Source of the DNA: Limnanthes douglasii subsp. nivea
Taxonomy: Eukaryota > Streptophyta > Magnoliopsida > Brassicales > Limnanthaceae
Length of the DNA stretch: 64,000 nt
NCBI GenBank assembly: GCA_036936605.1
Contig: JAUPFV010000005.1
Location: forward strand, 153,389,195-153,453,194
Direction: 5' to 3'
A program made the position numbers and the translations under genes. Below are positions 46,301 through 57,564 of this stretch, piece after piece. The notes under the pieces were generated by a model, which saw only the letters and a program-made list of their open reading frames with translations, had not been told where the DNA came from and ran no database searches. The first letter of the stretch is position 1. Every line of letters begins with the position of its first letter.

Positions 46301-49017
46301 TCTTTTTTGAATTATCGGATCCACCGCCAAGCTATGACATATGATATCACTTGGGACCCCCACTACGTCTTCGGGCCTCCAAGCAAATACATCCAAATTC
46401 TCAGAAAAAAATTTCAACAATTTTTCCCGCATTGATAAAGATAACAGAGTCCCGATTCGAAGTACCCTGCCATTACTGAAAACATATTCTTCCGTTTCTT
46501 CATTTACCACCACAGAACTCGGGGTTGACCTCGGATCATCAATTCCCTCATCTGTGCCACCAGAAGTCAGCCCCCCAAACTGCTAATTCTCCATCGGATC
46601 ATTAGTATTTTTGCCTCGTAATCTAAACGCAGCAGTGTAACACTCTCTTGCCACATTTTGATCACTTCGAACTACACCGACTCGATCCTCGATCACATAC
46701 TTCAAACACTGGTGGACCGTAGAGACTACAGCATACATTTTAGCCAGCCACGACCTTCCAAAAATAGCATTATAGCTCGATGGGCAATCCACCACCACAA
46801 AAAGCACTTGTACTTTCTTTTTGAAAGGCCCCTTTCCCAAAGAAATCTGTCCCTCGAACTCTCCTATCACATTTGCCGTTGCACCAGTAAACCCAATGAT
46901 AGTTCTCTCTGACCTTTCTATTCGAGGTGGAGTGGTTAATCTATCATATGTTGATTTGAAAAGCACATTGGCAGAGCTCCCGGTATCAATCAACACTCGT
47001 CGAATCTCCACCCCGCAGACTTCTGCTCCTATGACCACTGCATCTTCATGTGGCCCAGTAATCCCCCTCAAATCATCCCCATCGAAAATTATAAAGGGCA
47101 CATCCTTCTTGTTGCTTAGGTGTGCCGATGCTCCTCCTTCAATTTGACGCGTTAAATTCACTATATGCCTCTTCCTCGAATTATTAGTGTTGTTAGTCAT
47201 TGAATCTCCCCCGAATATTGTCAGCGATTCAAAGAAGGCACACAAATCTTTAACACGTCCTTGACGCATCGGCTCGTCTATTGACATTAACAATAGTCGA
47301 CTAGGGTCTGGGTCGACATATTCCGAAGCCACATCAAAGTCGTCACGTGCAGCATCTAAAATCATCAGTGCAATTTCCTGCTTAGAATTAGGATTACCAA
47401 TTTTTGGAGCTGCAGCTTTAGCATTCTTCCTGACATATTCCAGCAACTTTCCATTTTCTATCAAAATCTGCATCTCCTTCTTTAAAGCAATGCAATCATT
47501 TGTATCATGGCCAATATCATCATGATACCTGCAGAACTTATTATTGCGCTCCTCTCTTGGCCTGTTAATCGTTGGTGGCTTTCTAAAATTTATTGTTCCC
47601 CTTGTTTTCTCATATATCGAAGCCACACTTTCAGTCAGATCCGCATAATAATCTGGCCTTACCCACACATTTGATCTGGATCTAAACTATTGCTGATTAT
47701 TAGAATTGTGTTGATTATATCCCCCTTGATACGAGCTTGAAGCTCCTCGGTTAGAAACATTTTGATTACTCCTCGGACGCGATGAGTTGTTATTCGAAGC
47801 GTTAGCTTGGCCGTTCCCTTTCTGAATAGTACTGCCTCCTCGGACTCGCGTCGACTCCTCGACCTTGATCTGATCCTCGACTTGAGCCATGAGAGCTCCA
47901 AATGTTAACGCCCTACGCCTCGTAGTCTCATCTGCTAAATCCCCGGGCAACAATCCTTGTCGAAATACTGCCATAGCCACACTTTCTTCACAATCATCTA
48001 ATTCAGCTTTTGTTGATACAAATCTTTTAGTGTAGTCCTTTAACTTCTCTCCCACAGCCTGCTTGCATTGTATTATTGTATCTCCATTAGCCCTCATTTC
48101 TTTACTTCCCACAAACTGTCTTCGGAAAGCTGTGTAGAAGCCTCTAAAATTTGCAATTGACTCCTTAGGAATCTTGTTGTACCATTTTAGTGCAGTTCCC
48201 TTAAATGTCTGCGAGAATGCTCTACACACCAATTTATCGTCGTCTTCGAAATTAGTCATATAGTTTTTGAATTGCTCTATATGATCATCGGGATCTTGAG
48301 TCCCATCAAACTTATCAATTTTGGAAATGTCAAACCGCCTCGGAAGCGGCACTGATCTAATCTCCCTGATCAGCGGTGAATCCCTCCAGTCGACTCCTTG
48401 AACATATTGATCTTCATTTCTCATCCCCACAGTAGCATATAAGCTTGACTCACCTTCATATTTTCGAGGCGAACACCTCCGAGGCGAATATTTCCGAGGA
48501 GAATACACTCGCCTTTCTTTCTTTTGCCTCCCAACCTTATTCACCTTAGCTGACCTGAGCTCACGCTCTGCTCCTCTTGAATGGCCTCGAGAACGTTCGT
48601 ACCTCGGTGTTTCATCTGACTCCGAATTTTCGAAATCCTCTTCACCACTAGAGGTCATATACTGTCTCTTCTGTAACTTTTCTTTCTTCTTCATTCCACT
48701 ATACCCTTTTTTCGATCAAAACGTGCTTTACGTTGCTCATATCGAGTGTCGCCATCGTCCATTGACTGATCCGACTGATCATCCTGATCGTCCCTCGCTA
48801 CTTTAGACCTAAGTCTAGCACTATCACTATTTTCCTTCTTTTTTACCAACTCGTCAAGCTCTGCCACCTTCCTTATCATCTCATTCATTTTACCTTCGAA
48901 ATCGAATTGGTTTAATTGAGTTGGAATCGATTTACCTGCCTCTTGCAGATCGGATTTCAAGGTTTCCATAGCCTTTCGAACAGACGGATTGTCACCTTCT
49001 TCTGAATTCATCTTCAA
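43340..49017 (-). pseudogene. Element B gag-pol polyprotein with few lesions
   Basis: Gag starts at 49,017; a frame change near 48,692 joins it to the Retrotrans_gag part (48,694-47,687). The next frame (47,668-46,586) carries the zinc-knuckle-like CRYHDDIGHDTNDC and protease DTGSSAN (46,987-46,967). A TAG at 46,583-46,585 precedes reverse transcriptase in the same frame (46,513-44,882; FMDAFSGYNQI, YIDDM near 45,850), RNase H and the second RNase H-like domain (TDGGSSNKGSSAG). An extra A in an A-run near 44,894 shifts the frame into 44,913-44,002 (HHCC finger, DLVGPLPMASGG). Integrase then lacks about 18 residues between VDYFS and FIQSNICYRFG (near 44,046), out of frame, before TTDNGPQF and the C-terminal part (43,966-43,340). 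Confidence 0.92.
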
Positions 49018-49138
49018 TCAGCGAAAAACTAAACAAAATACGAAGATTCAAACGAAAAACTTCACAAAACGAAAACTCGAGAGTCGATTTCTGATCTACT
49101 GATCAAGGTATCCTCGCCCCCTCTTTCTAGCGCCAATT
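49018..49138 (-). promoter_or_regulatory. Element B leader with primer-binding site
   Basis: On the minus strand, TGGCGCTAGAAAGAGGGGG begins within two bases of the LTR (about 49,136 downward). The leading TGG pairs with the CCA tail of a tRNA. The priming tRNA was not identified with certainty. The remainder is the gag leader. Confidence 0.75.
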
Positions 49139-49431
49139 TGGTATGAAATAAAGTTGGATTAAGAGAATCAAGAACACAAGTCTTCACAGAGAGAGATTTC
49201 AGTAGTCAAAGTAGTATTGCACTTCTGATTATTTCATGAGTGTAACTGTCTTTGTCAGCCTCTATAAATAGGCCAGGTGAATCAGTTACAAAAACGGTTA
49301 CATGAGTTAATATTTACCACTTAGTCCCTATATTTCTTATATAAACTTAATCTTGCCTTATATTTGTAGAACTTATCAATCTAGTCCTTACTAATTACAT
49401 TTAGGCCCTCATAGAATATCTTTCCTTATCA
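49139..49431 (-). repeat. Element B 5' LTR
   Basis: 293 bp, TG...CA, with only two differences from the LTR at 39,095-39,387. It drives gag-pol on the minus strand; a TATTTATAG motif lies near 49,263-49,271. Confidence 0.95.
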
Positions 49432-49436
49432 ATATT

Positions 49437-49697
49437 AATAACGTGTTTTGAATATATATCTTTTTTTATATAATTTTTACTCTCAATTAAATTTATAAAT
49501 TGGTTTTTAAATTTTATTATTAATATTATATTATTATAAATATAAAAGAGGAAAAGATTAATTATTGGTTTAATGGATTCATTATAAAAAAAAATTAAAT
49601 TCTTTACTAGATTTCAAAAAATTTTAAAAAATAACATGAACCGCACCGAACCGAACCGCACCGTACCGAACCGAACTGTACCGAACCAAACCGATGT
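49437..49697 (+). mobile_element. hAT-like AACCGA-rich repeat, right part
   Basis: A continuation of the repeat at 38,667-39,089 after element B. An A+T-rich stretch is followed by ACCGAACCG-type words, ending at CCGATG. The expected complementary CACCCCTA terminus is missing, so the right end is truncated. Confidence 0.45.
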
Positions 49698-52600
49698 TGA
49701 AACAGGTAAGTGTGAGTCACATATTTCGTGCGAACACGGGGATTGTGTGTCGTATGCGACACACCTACAGTACTGATCGCATGCGACTTAACTTACCGGT
49801 TGTCGCGTGTGATTGGACGTACCCATATCGCATGCGACACAGTTAAGAAGTAATATTTGTGCGAAGTGATACAAAAATCAATAACTTTCATGTTTCATTG
49901 TTTTTATTTGCTTTAATGTTGATATTTGTTGTTTTTTCATGGATGGTTTGTACAAAAATGACGGCTAAGAAGCACAGTAGCCGTGAGACAGCCCCCGTTA
50001 CACCGGTGCCTAGGGAGATTGTCCCTACCAAGGAACTTTCCTCGGGGCCTATAAAATGACGCTTGCATCGTGGTGGAACAGGGGATGATACCAACCATCA
50101 CATTGGTTGGGCTGTGGCTGGAAACAGTGGTGCAGGTTCATCTTCACATGCCGCACCTAAGGTCGATACGGATTTTACCGCTGTATTGCCACACGTCCCC
50201 AGTTTCCATCCCAATTACACCCTACAGAGTTTTTATAACAGACGGCAGTGTTTTGCTGACGCCTCGAATCAAGCTTTTGTTGCGACATGCTATGCTTTCT
50301 CCCCCATTGCTACATAAGGCGCTTAGTGTATACCATGGAGACGTATATTTCTTTAATAAAAAAGTTATTATTTACTTTAAACTTAATCTTGTTAAACATG
50401 TTTAACATTTATGAGTTTTGTGTTTGATACATATTGCAGGAGAGAGTCAGCTTACGTTATATATTATACTTATGAGGACCCACTATTTTCGCTCACAAAA
50501 TTGGCAATAGTATATCCTTAGATTATCTACAGTTTGTTAACAAGTACCAGATTATGGATCGGTACAACTGAGTTCAAATGGTATTGACACAATTATATCA
50601 CTCCCTTAGTCAGGGTTACATACATGGTATCAGCGGTATATGCGGATTTACATGACTATTAGAGACGTAGATCTTTGATCATTTCAGGCCGTTTAATGCT
50701 CCCTTATTTAGCGAGTCGCGTTAGCGTTACCACATATCTGCCGCTACGCGCCACAAGAAGTGTGTTCTTCGCAGGTGGTTCGTTCGAAGTTGAGGTACAT
50801 ATTATCGATGTGCACCCTATTCGATCTAAGTTGTATATTTTTTATTTCAACGTTGTGATGTATAATATTTATATTATTCATGTTTGTTAACAATATTTTT
50901 TCTTTCAAGTGATTTCCTTCCGTCTATTTATCTACAAGATGTGTGTTCATTCATGATAGTCAGTTGGGTTGAGCTTACGCTCAAGTCGTTTAACGTTGTT
51001 GTACCGTATTACCCAAAAAGTATTTTTGGGATCCTTTGCATTGGGAAAATTGGCACCATCATCTCTTAACCACGGTAAGTGCGCCATACGAGGATATAGA
51101 GAATAATACGGATGTAATATACCCTGTTTGGGTAAAGAAGAACCATAATGTCTAACCCTGCTTCGGTAGGTGATGATACATATACTGGTGGTGGGCCTCT
51201 GGTGCACACTCAGGGTGATGTTGACCCTGGGGGATATGATCCGATCATTGAGTTTGGGCCACAACTAGCTACGCTGCCGTATGATGATTTGTAAGACGCT
51301 GCGAGTGAGATGGCCAGGATTGCTGAGAGATATGGACGTCGTTGACTTGTGTGTTTGTATCATGGTTTATTATTGTTTCTCGTTACATTTTCATGAATTT
51401 TTTCGCTATGTTTTACATATGTATGTCGTATGATATTTATGACTTCTGATGTATGGTTACATGCTTTTATAGTAATTCGCCTATATACTACGAGTTTTAT
51501 GTTTCGTATTTTCGAATAAGTTATTTTTACTAAGTTAATACAATCTAGGTTATTATTATGACAACTAACTAGTAGTAAAAAATCATATAATCTTCAGATA
51601 TGACTACACTTATTGGTAAAGTACAAATATTGCAAACTAAGTAAACTAAGCAATACGAAGTATACATAATAAAAATAGCAAGAAACTCTTGTTATGTCCC
51701 TGCCACATAGACTATGCGAACGTATTGTCTACACGTCGCACATAGTGCGCGAAAACACCTTCTCTGTCCAAACCTTAGTGCCAAAAGTTTATGCAGGCGT
51801 CATACGCGGCAAAAGTCAAACTGTCGCACGAGACACACTTAAAATGTTGTTGTGTACTATATGCAAAAGAACCTCCTCTGTCCAATTTCCTGAGCTACAT
51901 TTTAAGCCTCGGATCACATAGTATATGCGACTAGAGACTAATTTTGCTCATACTTTGATGAAATACGTAAAACAAAATAAACTTCAATTGATCAAATGTT
52001 ACATAATGTGTTATGAAACTCACAATTAAAAACAGCATAACATAGTCCAATGAAACTCACAATTAAAAATAAAAAACATAGTCTGATAAAACTTAGAAGC
52101 AAAAAAACAAAAAAACTTAGAAGTCAAAGTTGCATCCCATGTTATCGTCAATTGGTGAGTAGTTTGCAATATCATCTTCTTTTCCACAATCATATGCTCG
52201 AGATACACTACCCATAGTAATGAAGTCTGTAACTTTCATGTTCTACACTTCTGCACCTTCTTGCTTAATTTTGCAAGGCATATACAACAGATGCTGCAGG
52301 GGTTCAAATTTCATATAATTGTACCTGTATTTGACTTTGTCACAACTGCACAATGGAGGATTTGGTACTCCAAATCGGAAATAATCAAAATACATCTTAC
52401 ACAACACTCGATTAAAAAAAAACATCGGATGTTTCATCACACATTGTTAGGGTAATAAAATTCACAGCCTAAAGCAAGTGATAGTCTTTATCTACACTAA
52501 ACTCCATAGTTAAAAAACCTTATGCTTTTTTATATTCAAGAATGTTTGCTGGATGAAATACTAGCCTACGATTCAGGTCCTTTATAAAGGAATATCCAAC

Positions 52601-52806
52601 TTGGCGGCAATTAAGTTTTGGCGGGAATGAATGTTTGCGGGAATGAATGTTTGGCAGAGTTATTTTTTTTGGGAACCATTGGCGTGAAATTCTATAAACA
52701 TTCACAAGTAAATAAACATGAAATGTATAAACTAATCAAAAAAAATCCATAAGTTAATAAACAAAAAAAAAAGATTTACATCCATAACAAACAAAAAAAC
52801 ATAACA
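49698..52806. other. Decayed repeat-derived DNA with coding-like fragments
   Basis: Short protein-like stretches occur on the plus strand (for example 49,960-50,317 and 51,140-51,340, the latter with GGGPLVHTQGDVDPGGYD), broken by stops and not matched to a family with confidence. A palindrome-like GTCGCATGCGAC motif and close variants recur near 49,750-49,850. On the minus strand 52,440-52,243 reads as a Cys-containing frame of unknown nature. This may be remains of a plant-mobile-domain or MULE-type gene; it is unresolved. Confidence 0.35.
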
Positions 52807-53300
52807 TCAATTTTCATCTTTGGTCAAATCGGTAATATGTGGTATCTCATTCGGATTCACTCTCCTAACTGGCATAACTTCCGTAAATTTTTCGAACCTA
52901 CGGTAGTACGGATGTCTCCATTGACTCGCTTCATCGGTGACGTTGGCACCCAACGCCGTGTATAATGATGGCAACGGTCCATCAGGATAAGTGGTAATCT
53001 GCAAGGTTAAATTTCAAATTAGTGCATTAAGTATGGAAATGTACGAAAGCAATTTAGACACCTCTATAATAGTTGAAGCATTCACGAGTAGACGTCCACG
53101 AATTGGTAGATACGTTAAATATGCTGCTTGCGAGACATGATATACCATGAACTGATACTTTGTCACTATTAGTAATCCTATATATGGAAATGCCATCCAA
53201 TAACGGCTAGCAGGGTTGGGTTTGAAGTAATCTAACCTATGTATCATATCATCCAAAACATTGGACGGACCATGAACCTCCAACCAAGTTTAACGATTAT

Positions 53301-53652
53301 TGGTGAGGTTTATTTTTGGTTGAGGATAATTTTGTCCAGAGTTTTGTGGTGTTTCAAAGGTATTTAATATTTGGATGGATTGTAGTGAGAGATTAGAGCT
53401 GCCTGGTTGTATTTAATTTTCATTATCCTCATTAAATGAAAGTGGTTGGGTATTTATACCCTTAATTGTGGGGCACATGGGCTTTCGGGTTGACTTATGG
53501 ATTCGGGTCGAGTTCAAAGACCCATTAGTTTTAAGCAGGTAAGTAATTAGCTTAGTCATGTAATGATTAAGTTTTTAGTACATTAGTTCACTTCAGATAG
53601 TTCGGTGGGTGGGTGTTGTCCAAATTGCCCCTGTCCGGTTCTCATAAAGAGT
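53301..53652 (-). repeat. Element C 3' LTR
   Basis: Direct partner of 63,272-63,623. It contains a minus-strand TATAAAT (complement GTATTTATACCC at ~53,451-53,462). The outer end on the plus strand is TGGTGAGG. Confidence 0.9.
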
Positions 53653-54088
53653 AACCCTTTTTTTAGGTTGTGTTCGAAGGCCTTTGGCAAGACCTAAAAA
53701 ATATTTCAAGTGTAATCATAACTTTGCCCGGACGGTTCGAAAAGTGTAATGACTTTATCCGGACAGACTGAAACCCTTAGAAGCTGAGCAGTTCTGCCAG
53801 AGATAGTGGGACACGTGTCTTTCTCTGATTCGCCTCACCGGCCGTTTTCCTCCTAGAAAAGCGCTTCCACTCATTTCGAAAAAGTAACCTTTTAATTAAT
53901 GTTGGTGACATCAACGCCGTCTTTAATCATTATACCTATCTTTTCGTCTCCTCCTAGGTATCAAAGCATCGTTTATTTCATTAATATAAATCAGTTCACT
54001 TTTCACTATTTTATCATCTTCATTATCTCTACTCTGTTAAACTTCAAAGCTTTCATCTGTCAAAAAACCTTTCTTTGGGTGTGAGTTT

Positions 54089-57050
54089 ATGTTCACAGCA
54101 AGAAACGCTTTAGTAGAGGGTGGGTGGCTTAATTTGTCAGAATTGGAAAAAGCTCAAAAGGTTGAACGAGAAAGGTGCATCGCTGCAGGCCTCCCTGTTT
54201 CCCCTGTTGATAAACCGGCAACACCAAGCTCAGAGCCCGACCAGGGTTCTTCTTCGAATAAGAGTGCTAAAACTAGGAGATTGTTTCAATCCAACCTTTT
54301 ACCAATCGTCTCGGGCTCATCAGTTTAAGAGCAAGAGCCTGTCGTTGAATCAGAACATGTGGTTACGAGCCTTATAAAACCTTCCCCATTCATCTCTATA
54401 GGGTCAGATGCTGATATTTCCCCGGAGAAACTAGTAGATAGATGAAGGGGTCGTCTGGTAAAAGGACAGGCTGCTGGCACGCAGCCTAAACCACAATCCA
54501 CGCCTTCGAAATCTGGGGCAAAAAGTAAAACCACAGGGTCAAAAGCATCCATCAAAATTCCCAAGGACAAGCTGTCCGGTCCAGAAGCAACTAGCTTAGG
54601 TCCTCGAAAAGAGACCTCCGGGTCCGAGCCCCAGCCGAACTCTAGACCACAAGGGGGAAATGACGCTCAACAATCCGGAGGGCCTACTGAGCCAACCACC
54701 AGCTCTTCTCCTCCTAAAACAACTGACAATCCCTCCATGGTGATGGAGGATGTAATGGAGGACAACATCGAATAAGCCCCTTTTGAGACTGATGTCTCCG
54801 GGCAAACAAGCGAGACTACCATTGCTAGGAAGAGCAAAGGCAAGGAAAAAGTATGTTTGAAACATCCGGACCTGCCGGAGAGCCTTGTGGGAATGGTGGG
54901 GCCATGTTTCCACAAAGTAAATGTCAAATATCTGCTGGTCATGCAGAAAATCAAATACGCTTTCATTCACACAGCTGAGCTTGGCCGGATAAGGACAGAG
55001 TGGGGAATTCCAGAGGATGTTAAAGTAAGGATTCCAATCAATCCGGAGACGCCCATGGACTGTAAGCTCAACGAGATCGTCATGTATACTGAGCTATTTA
55101 AATGGGGACTTAGGTTTCCCTTGGACCCAGAAATAGTCAGATATTTCCATCTGATAAAGCTTTGCCCAAGCCAGCTAAGCCCTAATGCATGGTTCACCCT
55201 CATGGCATGTATCATGGCTTCAAGGCTCTCTGGAATTCCTCTTCCGATGGAGCAATTTGCTGCTGTAGCAGGCCTCTGCAGAAATCATGTCATCCCTTCT
55301 ATCACTTCAACATGGGTGACAACTACAATGTAGTGAATGACTTGCTCGAGTCAGATAAAGGCTGGAAGACCCAATTTCTGTTCGTCAGCGGTGCTTGGGA
55401 GAATGGGAAGAAAATTAAAGCTGGTGTCAACCCAAGCATGCTTATTAGCAGATGGCGAAGTGATGGTAACAATCTCACCAGATACTTCTACTTTTACTTA
55501 TAATTTTTTTTATCTAATTCTTTTTCTTTTGCTTTTCGGTAGTGCTGCCCAAGGATATCAGTGACTACTTAGAGGCCGGACAGACCACTTGTGCCAAGCT
55601 AAATGCTTGGGCTGCTGAAAACTGGGGAAACCGCTTCCACAACTGATTTACCGGAGGTAACCTAACCAGATCATATCTTTGGAATACCACCGACCGGAGG
55701 GACTTGTCTTGGGAATAATTAACTTCTCCACCCCCTCTGAAAGTGATTCTCCGGAAGACAGAGGCGAAAGATGGGAAATTGGCCTTGCCGAGCAGAGCAA
55801 AAGCCCCAAGCAAGATGAAAGGAAAAAAGGGTAAGGCCAAGCAGGGTGTGGTAGAGGCCAACCCTACCGAGGTGGAAGAAGCTGTCCCAACAAACCCAGA
55901 GGGACAAGATCAAGGGCAGATTGATGATGACTTACTACAAGTGGTGGAGCACGAGAGCACCAAGGAAGTAGCTGGGTCTCCAAAATCTCAAAAGATTCCC
56001 AGAAAGGTCAGAAAACGGGGAGCAGAAGGTGGAGATCGGGACGCCAAGAAAAAGAAAATCTCCAAGGGAGACGAGGTTTCTCTCCGGGCTCCGGAGCCAC
56101 TACCTCCTATTGACCCTACTGACCCCACTCAAGCAGAAGAGATCCCTGGTGACTTCCAAACCGGAGGGGGTGTAGGAGGGGATATCAGCATTGATGGTGT
56201 CGACATCAGTGGGCTTGAGGGGATTGGTCTTTACTTTGAAAACCTCCCCACAGATGATTTTGGGCCATACCACCCCCAAGTTCTTCGAACCTCGTCACAT
56301 TCAACGGTAGGTATTTTTCTGTCTCAAGTGAAAGAGATGTCATTGCTCACTGTTTATTGAGCAATGTCCAACCAGTGCTTATTTTGGAGAAGCAAATACG
56401 CAATCAGACACCCATCATCAACACCCTCAATTCTGACAAGGAGAAACTGTCTGGTGACCTTCTTAGCGCCAATCAAAACACTGAGGCATTGAGGAAAGAG
56501 AATGAGGAGTTGAAGAAACGTCAAGAGGACTTGGCCAACAGGTTAGCCACTTCGGAAGGAGTTGTCAAAGAACTCCAGTTAAAGCAATCCGGCCTAGAAT
56601 GAGACCTCCTTTTATCGAAAGAGGAAGTGAAGGCCAAAGATAACACCATTCATGCCTTAACTAATGACAAGATCTCTCTTGAAAATAGTGTGTCCAAGGC
56701 CGAGCAAGAAAAAGATGACTTGTTGAGGGAGCAGGAGAAAACAATCCAGGCTAAGATGGATGCTTATACCAATGAGGTGATAGATTCTCAGGAGGCAAGG
56801 TATGCTGAGGTTAGGTCAGATATGGTTCTGCTTATTTGAAGAAAAATTTCCGAAGAAGACCTTGGGAGATTTATGGCGATTCGTGGAGTACGAAGCCATT
56901 CCTCATCATACCATGTCTGTCGGTGATAAGTACAACTACTCCAGTGAAGACACCTCTGATGAAGAAGAAGATATTGGGGAGAGTCCGGATGACGATCCAA
57001 AGGAGAAAAAGCCAAGTGAGGCTGAGCCATCATCAAAAGCTCAGTCTTAA
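54089..57050 (+). pseudogene. Element C extra ORF (aORF), multiply disrupted
   Basis: A TATAAAT at 53,985 precedes an ATG at 54,089 (MFTARNAL...LNLSELEK). Stops interrupt the Ser/Pro-rich linker near 54,328, 54,443 and 54,774. The core at 54,857-55,290 has KWGLRFPLDPEIVRYF and LCPSQLSPNAWFTL, then a frameshift near 55,300 into the NDLLESDKGWK and GAWENGKK segment. A predicted intron ends near 55,542 (TCGGTAG). A further stop near 55,644, a Lys-rich linker (55,743-56,357), a coiled coil (56,357-56,839) and an acidic tail (SSEDTSDEEEDIGESPDDD) to 57,050 complete it. The same order in A, B, C and D shows one protein family. Its function is unknown. Confidence 0.8.
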
Positions 57051-57092
57051 AGTATCAATTATCTTTATTTTTTATTTTTTTGTAATTGAACC

Positions 57093-57200
57093 AAAGTCCT
57101 TGGATGGCCAAGGCATTTTCGTAACCATGTCCGGTCATCGTCCGGATAAATCTTTCTTATTTAGACAATTCAAAGTCCTTGGATGGCCAAGGCACTTCGG
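57093..57200. repeat. Two-copy repeat between aORF and pol of element C
   Basis: CAAAGTCCTTGGATGGCCAA plus GGCA occurs at about 57,093 and again at about 57,171, roughly 78 bp apart. It contains an inverted CCTTGG/CCAAGG pair. A related word lies past the aORF stop of fragment D (27,610-27,630). Its position is equivalent to the minisatellites of A and B. Confidence 0.85.
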
Positions 57201-57564
57201 TTGTTTTAATGGGTAATTTCATTTTGCACAACTCTTGCATTCTTTCATAATTTTTCAACTTTGATGGCTAATATTTAAACAACCCTTAATTATTTTACAA
57301 ATATTTTGAAGTGAGAGTGTTTAAATTCTCCGATGACAAATGTTTAAGTAGTCATCACTCCTCCAATTTAATCCGGTCTGTTGTTTAATAAAAAAATTCA
57401 ACAAAAAATACTAACTGAAAACACTTCGAATACTTTAAGAAGGCATCACATTTTATAAAAAAGACTGGACACCTCATTAAAACCTCCCCGAGCCACCAGG
57501 GAGGAAACAGTATGCCCCCAAATATTTACATGAATTTTTAAACAAGTAAATATTTACATAGTTT

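Larger units (their letters stand above)
39090..49436 (-). mobile_element. Element B: complete Tat-lineage Ty3/gypsy retrotransposon with target-site duplication
   Basis: The element spans 39,095-49,431 (10,337 bp) with 293-bp LTRs differing at two positions by eye. It is flanked by ATATT at 39,090-39,094 and 49,432-49,436. Gag-pol is on the minus strand (49,017-43,340) and the convergent extra ORF on the plus strand (39,967-42,786), with a 34-bp minisatellite between them. The primer-binding site reads TGGCGCTAGAAAGAGGGGG immediately inside the 5' LTR. A purine run (AACTAGGGGGGCTAC on the minus strand) precedes the 3' LTR. The near-identical LTRs indicate recent insertion, yet both coding units carry disabling lesions. 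Confidence 0.95.

Noticed and set aside
49859..50317. Membrane or secreted protein suggested by a hydrophobic N terminus
   Set aside because: Interrupted by a stop, with no homology recognised and lying in decayed repeat DNA.
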